This document shows positions 1 to 5,868 of a stretch of 7,991 nt of DNA, one piece after another; position 1 is the first letter of the stretch, and every line of letters begins with the position of its first letter. The DNA comes from Candidatus Galloscillospira excrementavium (lineage in GTDB: Bacteria > Bacillota > Clostridia > Oscillospirales > Oscillospiraceae), in NCBI GenBank assembly GCA_018711785.1, contig DVHW01000087.1, positions 1 through 7,991 of the forward strand. The letters are read 5' to 3'. Under the pieces are notes generated by a model that saw nothing but the letters and a program-made list of their open reading frames with translations, did not search any database and had not been told where the DNA came from. Made by a program: the position numbers and the translations under genes.

Positions 1-7
1 TAAATGC

Positions 8-1048
8 TTACTGGCAGTCCAGGTAGAGGGCGATGAGCTGGAGGGTGGCGGCCATGCCGTCGAAGTGGGTGCGCTCCATGCCGTGGGAGGCGTGGACCCC
101 GGGGCCGATGAGGGCGCAGCGGAAGTCGCCCCCCGCCTTGAGGGCCACGGCGGCGTCGGAGGAGTAGTGGGGGTAGATGTCCACCGCATAGTCCACCCCG
201 TGCTCCTTTGCCAGGCGGATGAGCCGGGTGGTCATCTCGTAGTCATAGGGGCCCATGTTGTCCTTGGCGCAGATGGACACCTGGTACTCGGTGCAGCTAA
301 GGTCGCTGCCCACACAGCCCATGTCCACGATGAGCAGCTCGCTCAGATCGGGGGAGAAGGTGGCCCCGCCGTGGCCTACCTCCTCATAGACCGTGAAGGT
401 GATCTCGGTGTCGTAGAGGGGGCGCGCTCCCGCGTCCCGGAGCAGCTTGAGCAGGGTGAGCAGGCACGCGGCGCTCCCCTTGTCGTCGATGAACCGGGAC
501 TTGAGGAAGCCGCTGGCGGTGACCACTGTTTTGGGGTCGATGCACACAAAGTCTCCCGCCGAGATGCCCAGGGCCTCCACGTCGGCCCTGGAGCGGACCT
601 TCTCGTCGATGCGCACCGCCATGTTGGCCTCGTCCCGGGGGCGGGTGGCCGCGTCGTCAAAGACGTGGGCGGCCGGGGAGAGGGAGAGGATGGTGCCGGT
701 ATAGCTCCGGCCGTCCCGGGTGTAGATTTTGCAGTACTCCCCGTCCAGAGTGGGCAGGATGGGCCCGCCCACCCGGGTGACCATGAGCATTCCCTCGGCG
801 GTGACGGAGCGCACCATAAGCCCCAGGGTGTCGATGTGGGCGGCCAGGCCCACCTTGACCGAGTGGTCCCGGCCCGGGACCGGGATGACCAGGTTGCCCT
901 TATTGGTGCGCCGGACCTCATACCCCAGAGCGCGGGCGATGTCCCCGGCCGCATCCACGGCCCGGACGGTAAAGCCGCTGGGGCTGTCGGCGGTGAGCAG
1001 TTTTTGGGCGGTTTCCATTAAAAAAGGCTGACAGCCGCGAAAATCCAT
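8..1048 (-). CDS. M42-family metallo-aminopeptidase (glutamyl/TET-type aminopeptidase)
   Basis: Cytoplasmic dinuclear-metal peptidase that removes N-terminal residues from short peptides; family members often form large tetrahedral assemblies. The 346-residue length is normal for M42. The full metal and catalytic set is visible: AHIDT (His71, Asp73), FIDDKG (Asp188/189), EEVGHGG (Glu222 as catalytic base, Glu223 as ligand), VDMG (Asp242) and the C-terminal HASHGMERTH (His322). HYSSDA near residue 294 is also typical. No signal peptide is present. The ATG at 1048 is preferred because AAGGAG lies 11 nt upstream on the minus strand; an internal Met11 lacks such a site. The gene stands alone on its strand and is divergent from the YbaK gene. 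The exact substrate cannot be told: M42 includes aminopeptidases of several specificities, and many members are loosely annotated as endoglucanases. Family assignment is firm. Confidence 0.93.
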   Translation of the reverse strand: MDFRGCQPFLMETAQKLLTADSPSGFTVRAVDAAGDIARALGYEVRRTNKGNLVIPVPGRDHSVKVGLAAHIDTLGLMVRSVTAEGMLMVTRVGGPILPTLDGEYCKIYTRDGRSYTGTILSLSPAAHVFDDAATRPRDEANMAVRIDEKVRSRADVEALGISAGDFVCIDPKTVVTASGFLKSRFIDDKGSAACLLTLLKLLRDAGARPLYDTEITFTVYEEVGHGGATFSPDLSELLIVDMGCVGSDLSCTEYQVSICAKDNMGPYDYEMTTRLIRLAKEHGVDYAVDIYPHYSSDAAVALKAGGDFRCALIGPGVHASHGMERTHFDGMAATLQLIALYLDCQ

Positions 1049-1217
1049 GATTGAATCGACTCCTTGCTTGTGTTAATCTATGGTAGTACCATTCGGGTAC
1101 ACGCAGGACGGAGAAGAGGGTGTCCCCGCAGCCCGCGGAGCGTATCCGGCCCCCGGCGCGGCGGGAGCGCCCCTATCATACTTGTTTTGCGGCGAAATTG
1201 CAAGCGGAGGCGGAACC
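1049..1217. promoter_or_regulatory. Divergent control region between the M42 peptidase and YbaK genes
   Basis: This 169-bp gap must hold the start signals for both divergent genes. Near the peptidase gene, two inverted repeats overlap: ATGGTA-G-TACCAT (1080-1092) and GTACC-ATTCG-GGTAC (1086-1100), giving three GGTA/TACC half-sites in 21 bp. This looks like an operator. A weak plus-strand promoter could be TTGCTT (1064-1069), 17 bp, TACCAT (1087-1092), which would place the repeats over its -10. The rest is GC-rich, with a small hairpin (GGCGC 1155-1159, GCGCC 1167-1171) followed by a T-rich stretch. No known riboswitch was recognised. The repeats are seen directly; any regulatory role is inferred. 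Confidence 0.4.
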
Positions 1218-1694
1218 ATGGCGGAAGAAAAGACCAATGTGATGCGGATTCTGGATCAGAGGAAGATCCCCTACACCCCCCACAGCCACGCCTACTCCGG
1301 CGGGCCGGTGGACGGGATCCACGTGGCCGAGCTGATCGGAATGCCCCCTGAGCGGGCCTTCAAGACCCTGGTGACGGTGGGAGCCTCGGGCGGGCACTAC
1401 GTGTTCGTGGTGCCGGTGCTCAAGAGCCTGGACCTGAAGGCGGCGGCCAAGGCGGTGGGGGAGAAGAACATCCAGATGATCAAGCAGGCCGAGCTGCTCC
1501 CCCTCACCGGGTACATCCACGGGGGCTGCTCCCCGGTGGGCATGAAAAAGCCCTTCCCCACGGTCATCGACGAGAGCGCCCGGGACCTGGATACCATGTC
1601 CTGCTCCGCCGGGAAGATCGGCCGGCAGGTGGAGCTCGCCCCCGGAGACCTGGCCGGACTCATCGGGGCGCAGTTCGCTCCGGTGGCCAAGTGA
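1218..1694 (+). CDS. ybaK: YbaK/EbsC-family Cys-tRNA(Pro) deacylase
   Basis: Trans-acting editing enzyme that hydrolyses cysteine mischarged onto tRNA(Pro) by prolyl-tRNA synthetase. The product is 158 residues, the usual length for free-standing YbaK proteins. The signature residues are present: FKTL (48-51) with Lys49, matching the conserved lysine of the family's active site, and GYIHGGCSPVGMKK (98-111), the glycine-rich loop characteristic of the YbaK branch. An N-terminal MRILDQ-like helix followed by IPY is also typical. The open frame runs back to 1080, but the ATG at 1218 is chosen because AGCGGAGG lies just upstream and the family alignment begins there. The gene is divergent from the M42 peptidase and about 100 bp before a secreted-protein gene. 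No strong terminator separates it from that gene, so read-through is possible. A related ProX or EbsC label is possible, but the YbaK loop makes Cys-tRNA(Pro) deacylase most likely. Confidence 0.9.
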   Translation: MAEEKTNVMRILDQRKIPYTPHSHAYSGGPVDGIHVAELIGMPPERAFKTLVTVGASGGHYVFVVPVLKSLDLKAAAKAVGEKNIQMIKQAELLPLTGYIHGGCSPVGMKKPFPTVIDESARDLDTMSCSAGKIGRQVELAPGDLAGLIGAQFAPVAK

Positions 1695-1797
1695 GAAAAA
1701 TCTTTTCCGGAACAGGGAACAAATCCCCCGCCCCAGCGTCTACTTGGAATGGAAAGCCAAGATGGTATGCAAAACCACAAGAAAAGGAGCAAGAGAC

Positions 1798-2961
1798 ATG
1801 AAGAAAATCGGAACGCTGGCCCTGTCGCTGGCCCTGACGGCCTCCCTGGCCCTGCCCGCCCTTGCGGCGGAGGACGGGATGCTGATCTCCCCCGCCCCCG
1901 ACGGGGAGGGGACCGCCCAGGAGGCCGCCTTCCCCGGCCCGGTCTACAACGACGTGCTGGTGGTCAACGGCCAGGTGCTGGACACCTCCGCCATCCCCGA
2001 CGCGGACGGCATCCCCATGCGGCTGCTGCTGGAGAGCGACCACGGCAACGCCGGCTGGTACGCCGAGGAGAACCTGGGCGTGGGCTACTTTGAGGGCGCC
2101 ACTGTGGGCGTGAACGTGGCCACCTTCGCCATCACGGTCAACGACGAGACAGTGGAGGGAGTCACCGCTGCGGTGAAGTACGGCGTGTCCTTCCTGCCCG
2201 CCGAGGTCATCGACGGCCTGGAGGGTTACTCCGTGGAGACCACCGAGACCGAGACCGGCCTGCGCTATGAGGTCACCACCCCCAACGGCACCGATCTGAT
2301 GCAGCTGGCCTATGACGTTCTGGAGGCCTCCGGCTGTACCGCCAGCATGAAGAGCGGCGCGGACACCTATGCCATGAATTACAGCCTGCCCGAGGGCACG
2401 TTTGCAGATGGTGTTTTGTTCATGGGCTTCAACATCAGCGCGGACACCATGCTGGTGGCCAAGCTGTCCGAGGACGCCGACCGGGATGCCGTGATGGAGG
2501 CCCTGGAGGCGAACAAGCAGTCCCTGGTGGATACCTTCTCCTGGTATGTGCCCAGCAATCTGCCCAAGGCCGAGGACGCCCGGATGGTGATCGAGGGCGA
2601 CTACGTCCTCTTCCTGGTGGCTGACAACGCCGACGCCGGCGAGCAGGTGTTCCGGGATTTCGTGGCCAGCCGCAAGACCATCGACGTAGTGGTCACCGGC
2701 CAGGACGGCACCTCCACCACGGTCTCCTGCGAGACCGGCGAGGAGTTCCTGGGCCCCGTGCTGCTGGACAGCGGCCTCGTGGAGGGTGAGATGGGCGAGT
2801 ACGGCCTGTTCATCACCACCGTCAACGGCTACACCGCCGATACCGACGCCCAGGAGTGGTGGTGCATCACCAAGGGCGGTGAGGAGGTCACGACCGGCGC
2901 TGACACCACCCCCATCGCCGACGGCGACCAGTTCGAGCTGACCCTCAAGACCGGCTGGTAA
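1798..2961 (+). CDS. Secreted three-domain protein: stalk-like, DUF4358-like and DUF4430-like domains
   Basis: The 387-residue product begins with a classical signal peptide: a KK start, a hydrophobic core and ALPALAA, with likely cleavage near residue 23-24. There is no lipobox, LPXTG or C-terminal membrane helix, so a free extracellular protein is expected. Residues about 48-157 resemble the copper-amine-oxidase N-terminal-like stalk domain (VNDETVEG followed by SFLPAEVI). Residues about 165-290 resemble DUF4358, with SLPEG, a DADRDAVMEALEANKQS helix, Y250VP and a GDYVLFLVAD strand. Residues about 294-387 resemble DUF4430, the transcobalamin C-terminal-like fold, with LFITTVNGY, EWWCITKGGEEV and a closing DGDQFEL. 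The start is set by AAAAGGAG at 1782-1789. Function is unknown. A surface ligand-binding or adhesion role is plausible; corrinoid binding is only a distant possibility from the DUF4430 fold. Domain calls were made by eye; DUF4430 and DUF4358 are the firmer ones. Confidence 0.82.
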   Translation: MKKIGTLALSLALTASLALPALAAEDGMLISPAPDGEGTAQEAAFPGPVYNDVLVVNGQVLDTSAIPDADGIPMRLLLESDHGNAGWYAEENLGVGYFEGATVGVNVATFAITVNDETVEGVTAAVKYGVSFLPAEVIDGLEGYSVETTETETGLRYEVTTPNGTDLMQLAYDVLEASGCTASMKSGADTYAMNYSLPEGTFADGVLFMGFNISADTMLVAKLSEDADRDAVMEALEANKQSLVDTFSWYVPSNLPKAEDARMVIEGDYVLFLVADNADAGEQVFRDFVASRKTIDVVVTGQDGTSTTVSCETGEEFLGPVLLDSGLVEGEMGEYGLFITTVNGYTADTDAQEWWCITKGGEEVTTGADTTPIADGDQFELTLKTGW

Positions 2962-2983
2962 GAAAAGCTCATCCAAAGAACGC

Positions 2984-3020
2984 AAGAAGCCTCCCCTGGC
3001 TCTACCGGGGGAGGCTTCTT
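2984..3020. terminator. Bidirectional rho-independent terminator
   Basis: A perfect 13-bp stem (2984-2996 with 3008-3020) encloses an 11-nt loop. The stem has a GC core and an AAGAAG/CTTCTT base, so each strand ends in a pyrimidine-rich tail (TTCTTCTCTTTG on the plus strand). It lies between the convergent secreted-protein gene, which ends at 2961, and the Lrp-type gene, whose stop is at 3031. It can therefore serve both. Confidence 0.9.
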
Positions 3021-3030
3021 CTCTTTGTGT

Positions 3031-3489
3031 TCAGAGCCGCAGGCCCTTCACGTCCTTGATGCGGGAGAGGATGATGTTGCAGCTGAGCTCCTCCACGTCT
3101 GGAAGGGACCGGACGGTACCCTCCAGAAAGCCCTCCAGCTCCTCCTGGCTGGCCGCCACCACGTGGACGTGGAGCCGGCAGCGCCCGGTGACCTGGTAGA
3201 GCTTGGTGACCAGCTCGCTGGCCGCCAGGGTGTCGCAGACCCGCCGGAAGGAGCCGGGCCGGGTCTCCAGCTCCAGGTAGCAGGAGACTGCGCCCCCCAG
3301 CTTCTGGGGGTCGATGACGGCGGTGTAGGACTCGATGACCCCACGCTCCTCCAGGGCGGCCACCCGGGCGCGGACCGCCACCCGGGACAGGCCCACCGCC
3401 TCCCCCAGGTCGGAGTAGGACATGCGGGCGTTACGCAGCAGCAGCTCCACCAGCTGCCGGTCGATCCGGTCCAGGTTGTCCAGATACAT
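3031..3489 (-). CDS. AsnC/Lrp-family transcriptional regulator
   Basis: DNA-binding regulator of 152 residues, the standard Lrp/AsnC length. It opens with the family hallmark LDRIDRQLVELLLRNARMSYSDL, followed by the recognition helix in GLSRVAVRARVAALEERGVI (residues 34-52), and then a RAM ligand-binding/oligomerisation domain (about 66-145). The RAM loop usually contains G-x-x-D; here it reads TGRCR (101-105), with Arg where Asp is usual, so the effector may differ from a typical amino acid. The ATG at 3489 is preferred: GGGAGGGAG sits about 8 nt upstream and the protein then starts at the family's normal point. An in-frame ATG at 3516 is possible but less likely. The gene is divergent from a MATE exporter, which is its most obvious target, along with itself. 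Family assignment is firm; regulon and ligand are inferred or unknown. Confidence 0.92.
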   Translation of the reverse strand: MYLDNLDRIDRQLVELLLRNARMSYSDLGEAVGLSRVAVRARVAALEERGVIESYTAVIDPQKLGGAVSCYLELETRPGSFRRVCDTLAASELVTKLYQVTGRCRLHVHVVAASQEELEGFLEGTVRSLPDVEELSCNIILSRIKDVKGLRL

Positions 3490-3565
3490 GAGGTCTCCCT
3501 CCCTTTCATCCCCCATCATAACCGGGCGGGCCGGAAAAGGCAAGTGTTTTTTCGACGGAGCACTC

Positions 3566-3594
3566 TTGACAGAAGGAAAGTTTAATGCTAGAGT
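3566..3594 (+). promoter_or_regulatory. Sigma-70-type promoter for the MATE gene
   Basis: A consensus -35 TTGACA (3566-3571) is followed by an exact 17-bp spacer and TAGAGT (3589-3594, 4 of 6 matches to TATAAT). It is in an AT-rich patch about 50 bp before the MATE start and upstream of the divergent Lrp-type gene. The element is framed by ACTCT (3562-3566) and AGAGT (3590-3594), a weak inverted repeat that might be part of an operator. A clear promoter for the Lrp-type gene on the other strand was not identified. Confidence 0.72.
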
Positions 3595-3643
3595 AAAAAC
3601 AAATTGAAAGCACAAACTTACGAAACGAAAGGATGGGGCTTTG

Positions 3644-5017
3644 ATGCAGCGGGACCTGACCCAGGGCAGCATCACCCGGGTGATGCTGCTCTTTGCCGTC
3701 CCCATGGTGCTGGGCAACCTGCTCCAGCAGCTCTACAACGTGGTGGACACCCTCATCGTGGGGCAGTATCTGGGCTCCACCGCCCTGGCGGCGGTGGGCT
3801 CCTCCTTCACCCTGATGACCTTCCTGCAGTACATCATCATCGGCCTGTGCATGGGCTGCGGGGCCCTCTTCTCCATGCGCTACGGCGCCCGGGACGAGGA
3901 AGAGCTCAAGCGCACGGTCTTTCTCTCCTTTGTGTTTATCGCCGCGGTGACGGTGGTCCTGAATGTACTGGTGCTGGTCTTCCTGGACCCCATTCTGGTG
4001 CTCATGCAGTTCAATGCGGACACCATCGGCCTGGCCCGGGAGTACCTGTTCGCCATCTTCTGCGGGCTGGCCTTCACCTTCCTCTACAACTTCTTCGCCG
4101 CCTTTCTCCGGTCCATCGGCAACTCGGTGGTGCCCCTGGTGTTTCTGGCCATCTCGGCGGGGCTCAACATCGTGTTGGACCTGGTTTTTATCCTGCCGCT
4201 GGACATGGGAGTGGCCGGGGCGGCCTGGGCCACCACCCTCTCTCAGGGGGTGTCGGCGGTGTGCATCACGGTCTACGGCTTCTGGAAGACCCCCCTTCTG
4301 CGGGTAGCCCGGCGGCACATGGCCCTGGACTGGAAGCGTATGGGGGGCATCGTGCAGTACTCCCTGCTCACCTGCGTACAGCAGTCGGTGATGAACTTCG
4401 GCATCCTGATGATCCAGGGGCTGGTGAACACCTTCGGCACCGCGGTGATGGCCGCCTTTGCCGCGGCGGTGAAGATCGACGCCTTTGCCTACCGGCCGGT
4501 GCAGGACTTTGGGGACGCCTTCTCCACCTTCCTCTCCCAGAACTACGGGGCTGCCCGGCCCGACCGCATCCGGGGCGGAGTGCGCTCGGCGGTGCGCACC
4601 GCGGTGATCTTCTCCCTTGTCATCTCCGCCGCGGTGGTGATCTTCGCCCGGCCCCTTCTGTACCTCTTCATCGACCCGGCGGAGACCGAGATCATCGCCA
4701 TCGGCGTGCAGTACCTCCACATCGAGGGGGCCTGCTACGTGGGCATCGGCTGCCTGTTCCTGCTCTACGGCCTGTATCGGGGCATCGCCCGGCCCGCCAT
4801 GTCGGTGGTGCTCACCGTCCTCTCCCTGGGCACCCGGGTGGCCCTGTCCTACGCCCTGGCCCCCCTCCCCGCCTTCGGGGTAGTGGCCATCTGGTGGTCC
4901 ATCCCCATCGGCTGGGCCCTGGCCGACGCCGTGGGCTTCCTCTACTACTGGTTCAAGGTGCGCCCCGGCCTGCTGGCGGGAGAGCGGGCGGCCGGGGAAC
5001 TGCCCCGAAAGACATAA
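3644..5017 (+). CDS. MATE-family multidrug/metabolite exporter
   Basis: Polytopic inner-membrane antiporter that expels cationic drugs or metabolites using a sodium or proton gradient. The product is 457 residues, normal for the family, with about 12 hydrophobic segments. The N-terminus carries the MATE signature: LTQGSITRVMLLFAVPMVLGN, then QQLYNVVDTLIVGQYLG (residues 28-44) and ALAAVGSS. The second half repeats the pattern around SVMNFGILMIQGLVNTFGTAVMAAFAA. The C-terminal tail is basic. The ATG at 3644 is used; the TTG directly before it (3641) is an in-frame alternative. The AAAGGA ribosome site at 3628-3633 suits either. The divergent Lrp-type regulator suggests induction by a small metabolite, perhaps an amino acid or related compound, but the substrate cannot be read from sequence. 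A perfect 24-bp palindrome lies within codons 8-16. Confidence 0.93.
   Translation: MQRDLTQGSITRVMLLFAVPMVLGNLLQQLYNVVDTLIVGQYLGSTALAAVGSSFTLMTFLQYIIIGLCMGCGALFSMRYGARDEEELKRTVFLSFVFIAAVTVVLNVLVLVFLDPILVLMQFNADTIGLAREYLFAIFCGLAFTFLYNFFAAFLRSIGNSVVPLVFLAISAGLNIVLDLVFILPLDMGVAGAAWATTLSQGVSAVCITVYGFWKTPLLRVARRHMALDWKRMGGIVQYSLLTCVQQSVMNFGILMIQGLVNTFGTAVMAAFAAAVKIDAFAYRPVQDFGDAFSTFLSQNYGAARPDRIRGGVRSAVRTAVIFSLVISAAVVIFARPLLYLFIDPAETEIIAIGVQYLHIEGACYVGIGCLFLLYGLYRGIARPAMSVVLTVLSLGTRVALSYALAPLPAFGVVAIWWSIPIGWALADAVGFLYYWFKVRPGLLAGERAAGELPRKT
3666..3689. repeat. Perfect 24-bp palindrome inside the start of the MATE gene
   Basis: Twelve bases (GCAGCATCACCC, 3666-3677) are followed at once by their exact reverse complement (3678-3689). 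The palindrome covers codons for GSITRVML-L about 22 nt after the start codon. It has no spacer, so in DNA it could act as an operator or cruciform, and in RNA as a hairpin with a small forced loop. The conserved protein motif explains some but not all of the symmetry. Confidence 0.85.
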
Positions 5018-5031
5018 GACGCCCGCGCCGT

Positions 5032-5074
5032 GGCGCTGGGCCGCTTTTGCGGCCCGGCGCCTCTTGCTTTTTGG
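5032..5074 (+). terminator. Rho-independent terminator after the MATE gene
   Basis: A 13-bp GC-rich stem (5032-5044 with 5049-5061, one T-G wobble at 5037/5056) has a TTTT loop and is followed by TCTTGCTTTTT. It begins 15 nt after the MATE stop. Its T-rich tail overlaps the -35 element of the next operon's likely promoter. Confidence 0.85.
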
Positions 5075-5092
5075 ACAGGGATAAGAGATAAT
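5064..5092 (+). promoter_or_regulatory. Likely promoter of the trmO-nitroreductase-cobA operon
   Basis: TTGCTT (5064-5069), a 17-bp spacer and GATAAT (5087-5092, 5 of 6 to TATAAT) fit a sigma-70-type promoter about 50 bp before the trmO start. The -35 lies in the U-tract of the preceding terminator. A short leader hairpin, CGGGGA-GTT-TCCCCG (5105-5119), follows, and then the ribosome site GAGAGGAGGGG (5127-5137). No riboswitch was recognised in the short leader. Confidence 0.6.
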
Positions 5093-5142
5093 AGACGGGC
5101 TGACCGGGGAGTTTCCCCGAGAAAACGAGAGGAGGGGACCCC

Positions 5143-5868
5143 ATGTCCGAGCCCATCCAGATGCGCCCCATCGCCCATATCCGCTCGGCCTTTCCCACCA
5201 AGTTCGGCATACCCCGCCAGAGCGGGCTGGCCCGGGCCCTGACGGCCCAGGTGGTGTTTGAGCCGCCCTACCGGGAGGCGGCGGCCCTGCGGGGGCTGGA
5301 GGAGTTCTCCCACATCTGGCTCATCTGGCAGTTCTCCGCCGCGGCGCGGGAGGGCTGGTCCCCCACCGTGCGCCCGCCCCGGCTGGGGGGCAACCAGCGG
5401 ATGGGGGTGTTCGCCACCCGCTCCCCCTTCCGGCCCAACGCCATCGGCCTCTCGGCGGTGAAGCTGGAGCGGGTGGAGCTCTCCACCCCGGCCGGGCCCC
5501 TCCTCCATGTGGCCGGGGCCGACCTGATGGACGGCACGCCGATCCTGGACATCAAGCCCTACCTGCCCTACGCCGACAGCATCCCCGATGCGGCGGGGGG
5601 CTTCGCCTCCGGCGGAGCGCCGGCGCGGCTGGAGGTGGCCTGCCCTCCGGAGCTGCTCGCCCGGGTGCCGGAGGGACTCCGGGCGGGGCTGCTGGAGGTG
5701 CTCGCCTGCGACCCCAGGCCCCCCTACCAGCACGACCCGGACCGGCGGTATGGCATGGCCTTCGGCGGCGTGGAGGTGTCCTTCACCGTGGCGGGGGATG
5801 CCCTCACGGTCCGGGACATCGCAGCCGGGGGAAAGACAGAAGATAGGACAGGAGGAGAAGACACATGA
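5143..5868 (+). CDS. trmO: TrmO/TsaA-family tRNA m6t6A37 methyltransferase
   Basis: SAM-dependent enzyme that N6-methylates threonylcarbamoyladenosine at position 37 of tRNA(Thr), improving decoding. The 241 residues agree with two-domain TrmO proteins (E. coli 235). The N-terminal beta-barrel SAM domain shows FPTKFGIPRQ (17-26), LEEFSHIWLIWQF (52-64), GVFATRSPFRPNAIGLS (88-104) and DGTPILDIKPYLPYADS (130-146), all family hallmarks. The C-terminal domain has DPRPPYQ (190-196) and a final YGMAFGGVEVSF strand; the last 15 or so residues are a poorly conserved charged tail. The ATG at 5143 follows GAGGAGGGG. The stop overlaps the start of the nitroreductase gene as ATGA, so translation is coupled. 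It is the first gene of a three-gene operon, after the MATE terminator. The link to a flavoprotein and a corrinoid enzyme is not an obvious pathway. Confidence 0.92.
   Translation: MSEPIQMRPIAHIRSAFPTKFGIPRQSGLARALTAQVVFEPPYREAAALRGLEEFSHIWLIWQFSAAAREGWSPTVRPPRLGGNQRMGVFATRSPFRPNAIGLSAVKLERVELSTPAGPLLHVAGADLMDGTPILDIKPYLPYADSIPDAAGGFASGGAPARLEVACPPELLARVPEGLRAGLLEVLACDPRPPYQHDPDRRYGMAFGGVEVSFTVAGDALTVRDIAAGGKTEDRTGGEDT

Noticed and set aside
65..1021. A 318-codon plus-strand open frame opposite the M42 peptidase
   Set aside because: Gly/Val/His-rich shadow frame created by codon bias; the minus-strand frame has the full M42 active site.
1639..1656. GGAGACCTG-rich stretch resembling a cobalamin-riboswitch B12 box, upstream of the DUF4430-containing gene
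   Set aside because: The likeness is short, lies inside the conserved C-terminal coding part of the YbaK gene (residues near APGDLAGL), and no other riboswitch core element was found around it.
1743..1761. CTTGG-N9-CCAAG inverted repeat and weak TTGGAA/TATGCA promoter before the secreted-protein gene
   Set aside because: Both are short and poorly matched to consensus, so they could easily be chance; no confident promoter was assigned there.
1660..2985. A 441-codon minus-strand open frame opposite the secreted-protein gene
   Set aside because: It is an antisense shadow of a GC-rich gene: low-complexity His/Gly/Val-rich translation, no ribosome site, and the plus-strand gene has a signal peptide, recognisable domains and a good ribosome site.
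3506..4720. A 404-codon minus-strand open frame opposite the MATE gene
   Set aside because: The translation is dominated by His, Gly, Glu and Gln with no domain, and the plus-strand MATE protein is unmistakable.
5093..5142. Possible riboswitch in the leader of the operon that ends with the adenosyltransferase
   Set aside because: The leader is only about 50 nt with one small 6-bp hairpin, too short for a cobalamin, SAM or FMN riboswitch.
4945..5733. A 262-codon minus-strand open frame across the MATE end and trmO
   Set aside because: It crosses a strong terminator and a promoter, has Gly/Arg/His-rich low-complexity sequence and no ribosome site.
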